In this document: piece after piece, positions 1 through 5,164 of the stretch
How the letters are laid out: each line of letters opens with the position of its first letter
Numbering within the stretch: position 1 is the stretch's first letter
From: an uncultured Burkholderiales bacterium
GTDB lineage: Bacteria; Pseudomonadota; Gammaproteobacteria; Burkholderiales; Burkholderiaceae_F
Reading direction: 5' to 3'
Assembly (NCBI GenBank): GCA_903871435.1
Contig: CAIQGU010000428.1
Span: forward strand, 1-5,164
Length of the DNA stretch: 5,164 nt
The notes under the pieces: generated by a model
Databases searched by the model: none
Seen by the model: the letters and a program-made list of their open reading frames with translations, nothing else
Told to the model about the DNA's origin: nothing
Position numbers and translations under genes: made by a program

Positions 1-18
1 GACATGTTGCAGACATGA
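1..18 (+). CDS. 3' end of an upstream gene, probably photosynthesis-related (partial)
   Basis: An open frame enters from the left edge, reads D-M-L-Q-T and stops at a TGA (16-18). The TGA shares its TG with the ATG of the next gene, giving an ATGA overlap. Such overlaps usually join translationally coupled genes of one operon, so this is probably the end of a gene co-transcribed with the ORF428-like gene. In known purple-bacterial clusters the neighbours of ORF428 are bchG (bacteriochlorophyll synthase) and bchP (geranylgeranyl reductase). Either could end here, but five residues cannot identify it. The overlap itself is the only evidence. Confidence 0.35.
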   Translation, partial: DMLQT

Positions 19-1499
19 ACAAGTACAGCCAGAAGGCCATGCGCCTGTGGGCGGGATACGGCGCACGCTACCTGCCGTTTGCCGATGCGGCGAGCGAAGA
101 CCTGCCGCTCTCGCGCCTGCTGCGGCTGTCACTGTTCCAGATTTCGGTCGGCATGGCACTCGTGCTGCTGATCGGCACACTCAACCGCGTGATGATCGTC
201 GAGCTGGGCGTACCCGCCTCGCTCGTGGGCATCATGATTTCCCTGCCGCTGCTGTTCGCGCCGTTCCGGGCGGTGATTGGCTTCCGGTCCGATACCCACC
301 GCTGCCAGCTCGGCTGGAAGCGCGTGCCCTTCATCTGGAGGGGCACCATGGTCCAGTTCGGCGGTCTGGCCATCATGCCTTTTGCGCTACTCGTGCTCTC
401 GGGCGGCGGCAATGCCAGCCAGGCGCCGGTCTGGGTGGGCTGGTTGGGCGCGGGTCTTGCGTTCCTGCTGGTGGGCGCCGGCCTGCACACCACGCAGACC
501 ATAGGACTTGCGCTGGCGACCGACCTTGCGCCGGTGGAGTCCCAACCCAAGGTGGTGGGACTCATGTACACCATGCTGCTGCTGGGCATGATCGCCAGCG
601 CGTTGGCCTTCGGCGCGGCCCTCGCCGACTTCACCCCCTTTCGCCTTGTGCGGGTCATCCAGGCATCGGCGGTGATCACCATCGCGCTCAATATGGTGGC
701 CCTGTGGAAACAGGAGGCACGGCGGCCGCTGCGCGGCGCGGTAGCGCCCCCGCCCGACACCAGTTTCCGCGATTCGTGGACCCGCTTTTGCCAGGGCGAT
801 AACGCGGTGCGCCGCCTGCTGGCCGTGGGCGTGGGCACCATGGCATTCAGCATGGAAGACGTGCTGCTCGAACCCTATGGGGGCCAGATCCTCCATCTCA
901 CGGTGGGTACCACTACCAAGCTCACGGCGACCCTGGCCATCGGCGGGCTGCTGGGGTTTGGCCTGGCCTCGCGCGTGCTCAGCCGTGGCTACGATCCGGC
1001 GCGCATGGCCAGTAATGGCGCCATGGTGGGCGTTCCGGCCTTCCTCCTGGTGATGATCGCGGCGCCGATGGAATCGGCCCTGCTGTTCGCGATGGGAACG
1101 GCGCTCATCGGCTTTGGCGGCGGCTTGTTCGGCCACGGCACGCTCACGGCCACCATGAACCACGCGCCCGACAGCCAGCGCGGCCTCGCCCTGGGCGCCT
1201 GGGGCGCGGTCCAGGCTTCGGCGGCGGGGCTGGCCGTTGCACTGGGCGGTGTGATCCGCGACATTGTCGCGGCGGCGGCCGTCAACCATCCCGTGCTGCC
1301 CTCCATTGGTCCCGAGGCGACGGGCTATACGGCGGTCTATGCCCTCGAGGTTGCCCTGCTGCTGGTTACCATCGTGGCCATGATGCGGCTTTTGCGGCCG
1401 TATTCAAGCGCGTCGGAGAGCCTGGGTTCTTTTCCCATGGCGACGGCGCTAACGCCAGCGACCGCGTCCGCGCACGACACCCTGGCGGTCCAGGAATAG
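15..1499 (+). CDS. BCD-family MFS protein (PucC/LhaA/ORF428 type), pigment-protein assembly factor
   Basis: This 494-residue polytopic membrane protein belongs to the PucC/LhaA/ORF428 branch of the major facilitator fold. Members act in the cytoplasmic membrane and are thought to handle bacteriochlorophyll or help assemble light-harvesting complexes; they are not proven solute pumps. Visible family signatures are LNRVMIVELGVPA (about residues 56-68), PFRAVIGFRSDTHR (83-96) followed by GWKRVPFIW (100-108), ATDLAP (168-173), EDVLLEPYGGQIL (281-293), HGTLTATM (374-381) and LGAWGAVQA (393-401). About twelve hydrophobic stretches run from residue 40 to 460, and the Ser/Ala/Thr-rich last 30 residues look disordered. 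The length is slightly above that of ORF428 (428 residues). The spacing and the QTIGLALATDLAP stretch resemble the ORF428/bchP-linked subgroup more than LhaA or PucC, which is a judgement from memory. No Shine-Dalgarno is seen, but the start overlaps the preceding stop, so translational coupling is likely. Family assignment is firm; the exact subgroup is not. Confidence 0.93.
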   Translation: MNKYSQKAMRLWAGYGARYLPFADAASEDLPLSRLLRLSLFQISVGMALVLLIGTLNRVMIVELGVPASLVGIMISLPLLFAPFRAVIGFRSDTHRCQLGWKRVPFIWRGTMVQFGGLAIMPFALLVLSGGGNASQAPVWVGWLGAGLAFLLVGAGLHTTQTIGLALATDLAPVESQPKVVGLMYTMLLLGMIASALAFGAALADFTPFRLVRVIQASAVITIALNMVALWKQEARRPLRGAVAPPPDTSFRDSWTRFCQGDNAVRRLLAVGVGTMAFSMEDVLLEPYGGQILHLTVGTTTKLTATLAIGGLLGFGLASRVLSRGYDPARMASNGAMVGVPAFLLVMIAAPMESALLFAMGTALIGFGGGLFGHGTLTATMNHAPDSQRGLALGAWGAVQASAAGLAVALGGVIRDIVAAAAVNHPVLPSIGPEATGYTAVYALEVALLLVTIVAMMRLLRPYSSASESLGSFPMATALTPATASAHDTLAVQE

Positions 1500-1521
1500 G
1501 CGGCCGCTGCCGCCCGCCGCC

Positions 1522-2079
1522 ATGGCCCTGCTTCAAATCCTCGCGTATCCCGACGCGCGCCTGCGCACGCGGGCCCAGCCGGTACGCCAATTCGATGCAG
1601 ACCTTGCGCGGCTGATCGACGACATGTTCGAGACCATGTACGCCGCGCGCGGCATCGGTCTTGCGGCGACCCAGGTCAATGTGCATCTGCAGGTCGTCGC
1701 CATCGATATATCCGGCAAGGGCGAAGCACCGGAAGTCTTCATCAATCCGCAGATCGTCGCGCGCCGGCGCCTGGGCAAGGTCGAAGAGAGTTGCCTGTCG
1801 GTGCCGGGTGTATCCGACTTCGTCAAGCGCCACACCGTCGTCCGCGTCCACGCGCTCGACCGCGCGGGCGCTCCCGTTGACCGCGAGGTCGACGGCATGC
1901 TGGCGGTCTGCCTGGGTCACGAGATCGACCACCTGCGGGGCCGGCTTTTCGTGGACCACCTCGGGCTCGTGAAGCGCCTCTGGGTCCGGCTGCGGGCTGC
2001 GCGCATCGGGTCCGCCCGACGCGCATCGGCGCCGGCCGCCGCGTCGCCGGACGCCACCGGAATTATCAGCCGTGCTTAG
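1522..2079 (+). CDS. def: Peptide deformylase (probably a second, non-fmt-linked copy)
   Basis: Peptide deformylase removes the N-formyl group from nascent proteins at the ribosome, using a bound metal (Fe2+ or Zn2+). All three family motifs are present: GIGLAATQ (44-51), ESCLS (89-93) and HEIDHLRG (133-140). Metal ligands are Cys91, His133 and His137; Glu134 is the catalytic acid and Gln51 the active-site glutamine. The N-terminus MALLQILAYPDARLR is typical of the family, which supports this ATG although no good ribosome site precedes it. The gene begins 22 bp after the ORF428-like gene and is probably read with it. Oddities: motif 2 has Ser90 where most enzymes have Gly, Gly132 stands where Gln usually precedes the HExxH, and residues 156-185 form an Arg/Ala-rich tail beyond the usual catalytic core. 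The housekeeping def gene normally sits beside fmt. Its absence from the immediate neighbourhood suggests a paralogue, which is inference. The catalytic residues are intact, so activity is expected. Confidence 0.93.
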   Translation: MALLQILAYPDARLRTRAQPVRQFDADLARLIDDMFETMYAARGIGLAATQVNVHLQVVAIDISGKGEAPEVFINPQIVARRRLGKVEESCLSVPGVSDFVKRHTVVRVHALDRAGAPVDREVDGMLAVCLGHEIDHLRGRLFVDHLGLVKRLWVRLRAARIGSARRASAPAAASPDATGIISRA

Positions 2080-2178
2080 TGTTTCATTCGAGGTTCAGGT
2101 ACGATCCTTCCGCAAGCGGCAGCACAGCCAGAGCGGCGGTCCAAAGCTCAATCCTAAAAAGCCAGCAGAGGTCATTCG

Positions 2179-2742
2179 ATGATTTATGCACTTGTTCGTC
2201 TGTACGCCACCCACGACGTTGCTGCCAAGGCGTATGCCTTGCTCGAAGAATATGGCCTCAGCAAAGAGGAGAATTACATCAACCTCGTGACGCCCACCAG
2301 CGCCTCGTCGGTCGACGGGCTTGCCGCGGCTATCCGCGATGGCGGTCGCGTGCTGGCGTCCGACGCCAAGGTCGTTGCCCAGAGCGTGGCGGGCGGGCAG
2401 TACCTCGTCAGCCTGCACCCGCCGTTCGGTTCGGGCCGCATCTACGAAGATCTGCTTGACGACCTGGGCCCCGTCGGCAACGGTGTCGTCGAGGAACGCG
2501 AGTACCTGGTCTGGGACGAGGCCGCGCCGTTTTCCAGCGCGTTCGGCTTTCCGGTGATCTCCAAGGCCAGTCCCTACCAGTTCATGGGACTGCCCGCCAT
2601 TGCCAAATCCGGTGCCACCACGTCGTCGTGGCTGGGTCTGGGTGAGCTCGCGGACTCGAATTTCTCCGTATTTGGCACGCCGCGCATCTCCAGCAATCCT
2701 GGGCCGTTCTCCGGTCTGTTCAAGCTGCCGCTGCTCAAGTAG
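2179..2742 (+). CDS. Hypothetical protein with possible ferredoxin-like N-domain and C-terminal G-x-P-x-[IL]-[SA]-K repeats
   Basis: I do not recognise this 187-residue soluble protein with certainty. The start is well supported by AGAGG at 2167-2171, 7 bp before the ATG. Residues 1-112 alternate predicted strands and helices: IYALVRLY strand, then the helix around 13-25, strand YINLVTP, helices near 45-54 and 61-71, strand QYLVSLHP, helix 88-96 and strand REYLVW. This pattern resembles ferredoxin-like small domains such as the N-domain of the general stress protein 17M/YflT family. That similarity is by eye only. Residues 117-187 differ: they are rich in Gly, Pro, Ser and Phe and carry five versions of a short motif (GFPVISK, GLPAIAK, GLGELAD, GTPRISS, KLPLLK) every 13-16 residues. 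There is no signal peptide or membrane segment. It lies 99 bp after the deformylase gene and 101 bp before the OB-like gene, in the same direction. Function is unknown; the repeats suggest a flexible multivalent binding tail. Confidence 0.85.
   Translation: MIYALVRLYATHDVAAKAYALLEEYGLSKEENYINLVTPTSASSVDGLAAAIRDGGRVLASDAKVVAQSVAGGQYLVSLHPPFGSGRIYEDLLDDLGPVGNGVVEEREYLVWDEAAPFSSAFGFPVISKASPYQFMGLPAIAKSGATTSSWLGLGELADSNFSVFGTPRISSNPGPFSGLFKLPLLK
2545..2739 (+). repeat. Five short protein-level repeats encoded in the 187-residue gene
   Basis: Codons 123-129, 137-143, 153-159, 166-172 and 182-187 encode variants of G-x-P-x-[IL]-[SA]-[KDS]. Spacings between copies are 14, 16, 13 and 16 residues. 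The third copy has Gly in place of Pro, and the last starts with Lys and ends the protein. At the nucleotide level the copies have diverged (for example the P-x-I stretch uses ccggtgatc, cccgccatt and ccgcgcatc). The repeat is therefore old and kept at the protein level rather than a recent DNA duplication. Confidence 0.6.
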
Positions 2743-2829
2743 GCGGCCTGGGGCTGGCACTCGGCTGCGTACGCCTGCGCACGGTGCATCCGCGACCATA
2801 GGCGCACTATTCCTACCCCTAAGCGGGTC

Positions 2830-2834
2830 AGGAG
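2830..2834 (+). promoter_or_regulatory. Ribosome binding site AGGAG deciding a GTG start
   Basis: AGGAG ends 9 bp before the GTG at 2844. It is the best Shine-Dalgarno match near this gene and fixes the GTG as the start. No equally placed ATG exists in that frame nearby. Confidence 0.7.
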
Positions 2835-2843
2835 TCTGCACAC

Positions 2844-3377
2844 GTGGAAGCAAATCAGGAAGAGTCCGTCAACGGCAAGTTCCAGTACCTCATCTTCAGC
2901 CCCAAGGGATCGGTAGAGGGTGTACTGCTCAATGTCGATCGCAAGCCGGCGCAGATCGTCTTTGCGCGCCAGGACGCCGCGGCGCCCCGTGGTTTCACGG
3001 GTCTGAAGAAGGGCCAGAGAGTCGTGGTGCAGGCCAAGCGGCATGGTCCATCGCCCAAGGGCGAGAGCGATCACGCGGTCTTTGGATTTATCAGCCTGAC
3101 ATCGATCGATGGCCGCAAGCCCGCCAAGCGCGCGGCGGAGACGCCCGCCGGATTTACCGGCGTTGTAAAGCGGATCAACTACGCACGGCACGGCGAGCCC
3201 AACGGCGTGGTGCTCGATACCGGAATATTCGTGCACACCAAGCCCGAAGGCTTTGCGGCGCTCAAGTTGAAGGTGGGTGACAAGATCCGCGCCGACGGCG
3301 CAGCACGCGCCTTGCAGACGGGTGGCGGTCAGGTTGTCGAGGCTACTTTGGTCAACGGCAAGCGCATCCGCACTTAG
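2844..3377 (+). CDS. Tandem OB-like domain protein, function unknown
   Basis: This 177-residue soluble basic protein starts at GTG behind a clear AGGAG. It appears to hold two related beta-rich halves, about residues 11-91 and 104-174, joined by a Lys/Arg/Pro-rich linker (RKPAKRAAETPAG). Each half has a G-V-[LV]-L strand (26-29 and 121-124), a following V-F/F-V-H strand, and a K-x-G-[QD]-[RK] turn before another strand (56-59 and 143-147). These features resemble small OB-fold barrels that often bind RNA, DNA or small ligands. The second half (GVVLDTGIFVHTKPEGF) is the better-formed copy and resembles uncharacterised OB-like proteins of proteobacteria; it is not a standard cold-shock domain because the RNP1/RNP2 aromatic motifs are missing. 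No signal peptide or membrane segment is present. It is the last gene of the plus-strand group and converges on the HDOD gene 58 bp away. Nucleic-acid binding is a guess from fold and charge. Confidence 0.85.
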   Translation: MEANQEESVNGKFQYLIFSPKGSVEGVLLNVDRKPAQIVFARQDAAAPRGFTGLKKGQRVVVQAKRHGPSPKGESDHAVFGFISLTSIDGRKPAKRAAETPAGFTGVVKRINYARHGEPNGVVLDTGIFVHTKPEGFAALKLKVGDKIRADGAARALQTGGGQVVEATLVNGKRIRT

Positions 3378-3435
3378 GCCGCACGGTCGTTACCGGCCAA
3401 GACCGGCGTGGATGCCTGCAGTGCGGAGCCGTACC
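3378..3435. terminator. Convergent gap with a weak imperfect stem, possible bidirectional terminator
   Basis: The 58 bp lie between two converging stop codons, where a shared terminator would be expected. CCGCAC (3379-3384) can pair with GTGCGG (3421-3426), and CGGTC (3384-3388) with GACCG (3401-3405). The structure is bulged and no T-run follows on either strand, so an intrinsic terminator is not convincing. Rho-dependent ending is equally possible. Confidence 0.2.
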
Positions 3436-4284
3436 TCAGAACAACAGGGCGCGCGTAAGCGAATGGACTTCTTCCTGAGCCGACTGCAGGATGTCGGTGA
3501 GATGCTCATCGCCAACGGTGATGTCGATGGAAGCGATTTCCCGGCCGTTGGCCAAGCGCACCACGGGCGAGGCAACGGGTGCCAGTTCCTTGGCCAGGGC
3601 CACCGTATCGGCCAGCGTTTCCGGTGGACTGCTCACGTAGCCTTGCCAGATGGTTTCCAGGGCTTCGAGAACGGTCGATGGCAGCCCCAGTGACCGGGCG
3701 ACTTTACGGTGGACGGCTATTTCGAGCGCTTCTTCGCCTTCGGCCCGCTCGGCGTCGAGCAGTGCGGGAAACTCGGCGCTGCGCGACAACAGATAGAAGT
3801 TGCCGGCGTCATGGATCAGGCCGGTAAAGAGTGCGGTCTCGGCGTCCACGTGCGTTACCTTGCGCGCCAGCAGTCGTGCCAGCGCGGCGACGTGGGCCGT
3901 GTGTTCCCAGAGATGCACCAGGAGCGCCCGGCTGCGATCGTCCTTGGGCGCCCCGGCCAGCTGGCGCACGATTAGCGCGTTGACCAGGGTCTGGACGGAA
4001 CGCAGGCCGACGCGTGCAACGGCGGTTGCCACGTCCGTGATTTCGTCGCCGGATCGCCGATAGGCAACCGAATTGGCAAGCGCCACCACGCGCGCGGCGA
4101 GCAGAGGCTCGATCTTGACCAGATCCGTGGTGGCGGCAAGGTGGCCGTCCGGGTCGTCCAGCAGCCGGCGGATCTTGAGCGAGATCCCCACGCTCGCAGG
4201 GAATATGACCTCGCCCTGCTGCAGGTCGCCAACGATTTTTTCGAGTGCTTGATATCGGTTCATATCAGGCAAGCGTAGCGCCAT
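3436..4284 (-). CDS. HDOD-domain signalling protein (degenerate HD-type)
   Basis: This 282-residue protein is an HDOD-domain protein, a non-enzymatic relative of HD phosphohydrolases found in bacterial signalling proteins. The domain covers about residues 20-230. Recognisable parts are FPASVGISLKIRRLLDD (28-44), DLVKIEPLLAARVVALANS (54-72), a helix pair with AVARVGLRSVQTLV (88-101), HLWEHTAHVAALARLLA (124-140), GLIHDAGNFYLL (155-166) with the HD pair at 158-159, and a final helix around 196-214. The usual H-x-E-x-G element appears as HRKVA (192-196), so metal catalysis is unlikely. No GGDEF, EAL or receiver domain is attached. Residues 230-282 are a short C-terminal extension ending in Leu-Leu-Phe. 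It lies 75 bp downstream of bchJ in the same direction and may be co-transcribed. The start is uncertain: ATG at 4284 gives MALRLPDM, and an ATG seven codons later (4263) gives MNRYQALEK, which looks as natural. Neither has a strong ribosome site. Family assignment is firm; partner and output are unknown. Confidence 0.9.
   Translation of the reverse strand: MALRLPDMNRYQALEKIVGDLQQGEVIFPASVGISLKIRRLLDDPDGHLAATTDLVKIEPLLAARVVALANSVAYRRSGDEITDVATAVARVGLRSVQTLVNALIVRQLAGAPKDDRSRALLVHLWEHTAHVAALARLLARKVTHVDAETALFTGLIHDAGNFYLLSRSAEFPALLDAERAEGEEALEIAVHRKVARSLGLPSTVLEALETIWQGYVSSPPETLADTVALAKELAPVASPVVRLANGREIASIDITVGDEHLTDILQSAQEEVHSLTRALLF
4247..4270. repeat. Inverted repeat TGATAT-N6-ATATCA over the second possible start of the HDOD gene
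   Basis: A perfect 6-bp inverted repeat with a 6-bp spacer (4250-4267) is extended by two further pairs beyond one mismatch (4247-4270). It is AT-rich in otherwise GC-rich DNA. The alternative ATG at 4263-4261 lies at the end of one arm and the edge of the loop. It could act as a protein-binding operator or an RNA hairpin at the start codon, or be coincidence within coding sequence. It does not match the FNR site spacing. Confidence 0.4.
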
Positions 4285-4335
4285 CGGGCCAGGGCCTATC
4301 CGGCGATAAGGCGGGGAAAGCAGACCGCCACGTCA

Positions 4336-4348
4336 GCGTTCCGAACGC
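4336..4348. other. Small hairpin GCGTT-CCG-AACGC just after bchJ
   Basis: A perfect 5-bp stem with a 3-nt loop begins 11 bp past the bchJ stop on the minus strand. No T-run follows it, so it is more likely an mRNA-end stabiliser or chance than an intrinsic terminator. The rest of the 75-bp gap before the HDOD gene shows no convincing promoter. Confidence 0.22.
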
Positions 4349-4359
4349 CGGCAGCGGCG

Positions 4360-5034
4360 TCACCAGCGTACTTCGAAGCGGCAGTGCACGTGGCCGGCTG
4401 CCGCGCACGCGGTCTCGCACACGGCCGCTCGCCGGTGCACCAGGGTGCGAAACAGGTGCTCGAAGCAGGCCGTGTAGAAGTCGCAGCAGGGCGCATCGGT
4501 GCGCGCCCCTCGGCACATGGGGCAACCGGCCAGCGTGAACGACACGGGCCGCCCGCTCTGCGCGCTGAAGTCGGCCGTGCCGGCGAAGGTCCACGCATGA
4601 CGCCGTATTGCCGTGACCAGCACCCGTGCCGCCAACGGCGCGGGCAGTATGCGTAGCAGCTTTTGTACCGGCCGGGGTATGCGCCGGGCCAGAAGATAAG
4701 CGCCCGTGCGAACGCCGGCGTCGCGGTTGACCCGTCGCACGTGTTCAGGTGCAAGGCGCGCCCGCAGAACATCGTGCAGGGCCATCACTTCCTGCTCCTC
4801 CACCATGTGCTGCGGTGGATCGCGCAAGTAGCCCTCCAGGCGCGCGCCTGCAAAGATTTCGCGGCGTGTTTCGGCCCCGACTTCTTCGAGCAGGGCCTCA
4901 GCTACCCGCGTGATGGCGTTGGGTCCGATGCGACCGCGGGCATGCGCTGCCGGGACGGCAAGGCCGACCGTGGCGCGATGAGGGGAGTGCGCCGGCGGCG
5001 GCGCGGCGGGGGTCGCTGTTGCGGTTGCCAACAT
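4360..5034 (-). CDS. bchJ: BchJ, V4R-domain bacteriochlorophyll biosynthesis protein
   Basis: This 224-residue protein matches BchJ. It was long annotated as the 8-vinyl (older numbering 4-vinyl) reductase of protochlorophyllide. Work in green sulfur bacteria showed that BchJ is not the main vinyl reductase there (BciA is) and suggested a pigment-carrier or chaperone role. Visible signs are GRIGPNAITRVAEAL (34-48), the standard BchJ opening, then EVMALHDVLR (82-91) and a C-terminal V4R domain (about 140-222). V4R domains are predicted small-molecule-binding modules. Eight cysteines lie there: Cys171 and 174 (CPMC), 183 and 184, 190, 206, 210 and 218, which could bind a metal or tetrapyrrole. 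The first 33 residues are Ala/Pro/Thr-rich and outside the conserved core, so a shorter start is possible, but no internal ATG precedes the GRIGPNA motif after residue 1. It starts 8 bp after the stop of the preceding minus-strand gene, so the two are probably one operon. A strong Shine-Dalgarno is not seen. Confidence 0.9.
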   Translation of the reverse strand: MLATATATPAAPPPAHSPHRATVGLAVPAAHARGRIGPNAITRVAEALLEEVGAETRREIFAGARLEGYLRDPPQHMVEEQEVMALHDVLRARLAPEHVRRVNRDAGVRTGAYLLARRIPRPVQKLLRILPAPLAARVLVTAIRRHAWTFAGTADFSAQSGRPVSFTLAGCPMCRGARTDAPCCDFYTACFEHLFRTLVHRRAAVCETACAAAGHVHCRFEVRW

Positions 5035-5042
5035 GGCCCGGC

Positions 5043-5164
5043 TCAGGGATGGTTGGCGGAAACGGCAACCTCGCCCGCATCCTCCCGGGCCAGGAGCGCG
5101 CGGGCGTCGTCATCGTCGAAGTGCTCATGGCCGCCGCTGCACGCGATGGCATTGGCGCCGCGCA
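5043..5164 (-). CDS. C-terminal end of an unrecognised gene upstream of bchJ (partial)
   Basis: A frame enters from the right edge on the minus strand and runs for 39 codons to a TGA at 5045-5043. It reads GANAIACSGGHEHFDDDD and continues through ARALLAREDAGEVAVS to end in ANHP. Nearly every codon ends in G or C, as in the neighbouring genes, which supports this frame over the competing minus frame (5152-4898) that runs on into bchJ. The tail is acidic, with no recognisable motif. In Rhodobacter the gene before bchJ is bchE (anaerobic Mg-protoporphyrin ester cyclase), so bchE is the first candidate by position, but I cannot recognise it from this piece. The 8-bp gap to bchJ suggests an operon. 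Confidence 0.6.
   Translation of the reverse strand, partial: RGANAIACSGGHEHFDDDDARALLAREDAGEVAVSANHP

Noticed and set aside
1..18. A TGT...ACA arrangement that could suggest a PpsR/CrtJ site at the left edge.
   Set aside because: The spacing is about 5 bp instead of 12, and the site lies within coding sequence. No TGT-N12-ACA was found by eye in the intergenic gaps.
387..1289. A 300-codon open frame on the minus strand inside the ORF428-like gene.
   Set aside because: It is antisense to a clearly recognised membrane protein, has a low-complexity His/Arg/Gln-rich translation and no recognisable domain; long antisense frames are common in GC-rich DNA.
2080..2178. A possible -10 element TACGAT (2100-2105) before the repeat-protein gene.
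   Set aside because: No acceptable -35 hexamer lies 16-18 bp upstream, and a single hexamer match is expected by chance.
2743..2843. Palindrome GCGTACGC (2767-2774) as an operator or terminator.
   Set aside because: It is short, has no loop or T-run, and such GC palindromes are frequent at this base composition.
2095..3236. Two long minus-strand frames (2853-2095 and 3236-2574) opposite the repeat-protein and OB-like genes.
   Set aside because: The plus-strand genes have good ribosome sites and sensible protein composition. The minus frames have no motif and no ribosome site, and they overlap each other.
2844..3377. Reading the OB-like protein as a cold-shock (CspA-type) protein.
   Set aside because: The aromatic RNP1 and RNP2 motifs are absent and the protein is more than twice CspA length.
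4247..4270. The TTGAT...ATCAG arrangement as an FNR/FnrL site.
   Set aside because: FNR sites have 4 bp between half-sites; here there are 10.
4898..5152. An 84-codon minus-strand frame across the bchJ start.
   Set aside because: It overlaps bchJ in another frame and competes with the better-supported terminal frame ending at 5043; its translation is Pro/Arg/Ser-rich without motifs.

Overview
The window is GC-rich and densely coding. It looks like the edge of a photosynthesis gene cluster from a purple, bacteriochlorophyll-a-making proteobacterium. Two genes anchor this reading: a PucC/LhaA/ORF428-type pigment-protein assembly factor of the MFS fold at the left end, and bchJ, a V4R-domain bacteriochlorophyll-biosynthesis protein, on the opposite strand at the right end. 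I cannot place the organism below phylum. A beta- or gammaproteobacterium is plausible from GC content, good Shine-Dalgarno sites and the presence of an HDOD protein, but this is inference.

Layout: the last codons of an upstream gene overlap the start of the ORF428-like gene (15-1499, +) by an ATGA. A peptide deformylase gene (1522-2079, +) follows 22 bp later. After a 99-bp gap comes a 187-residue protein (2179-2742, +) with a possible ferredoxin-like N-terminal domain and a C-terminal half made of a repeated G-x-P-x-[IL]-[SA]-K-like motif. After a further 101 bp, a GTG-started gene (2844-3377, +) encodes a small protein that looks like two OB-like beta-barrel halves in tandem. This plus-strand group meets a minus-strand group head-on at about 3378-3435. 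The minus group reads, in transcription order, the end of an unrecognised gene (5162-5043), bchJ (5034-4360) and an HDOD-domain signalling protein (4284-3436).

How the parts fit: in well-studied Rhodobacter clusters bchE, bchJ, bchG, ORF428 and bchP lie close together. Here ORF428-like and bchJ genes are in one neighbourhood but convergent, separated by four genes with no established photosynthetic role (def, the repeat protein, the OB-like protein and the HDOD protein). The most interesting element is the 187-residue protein, whose five-fold short peptide repeat suggests multivalent binding. No RNA gene, insertion sequence, CRISPR array or convincing strong promoter was seen.
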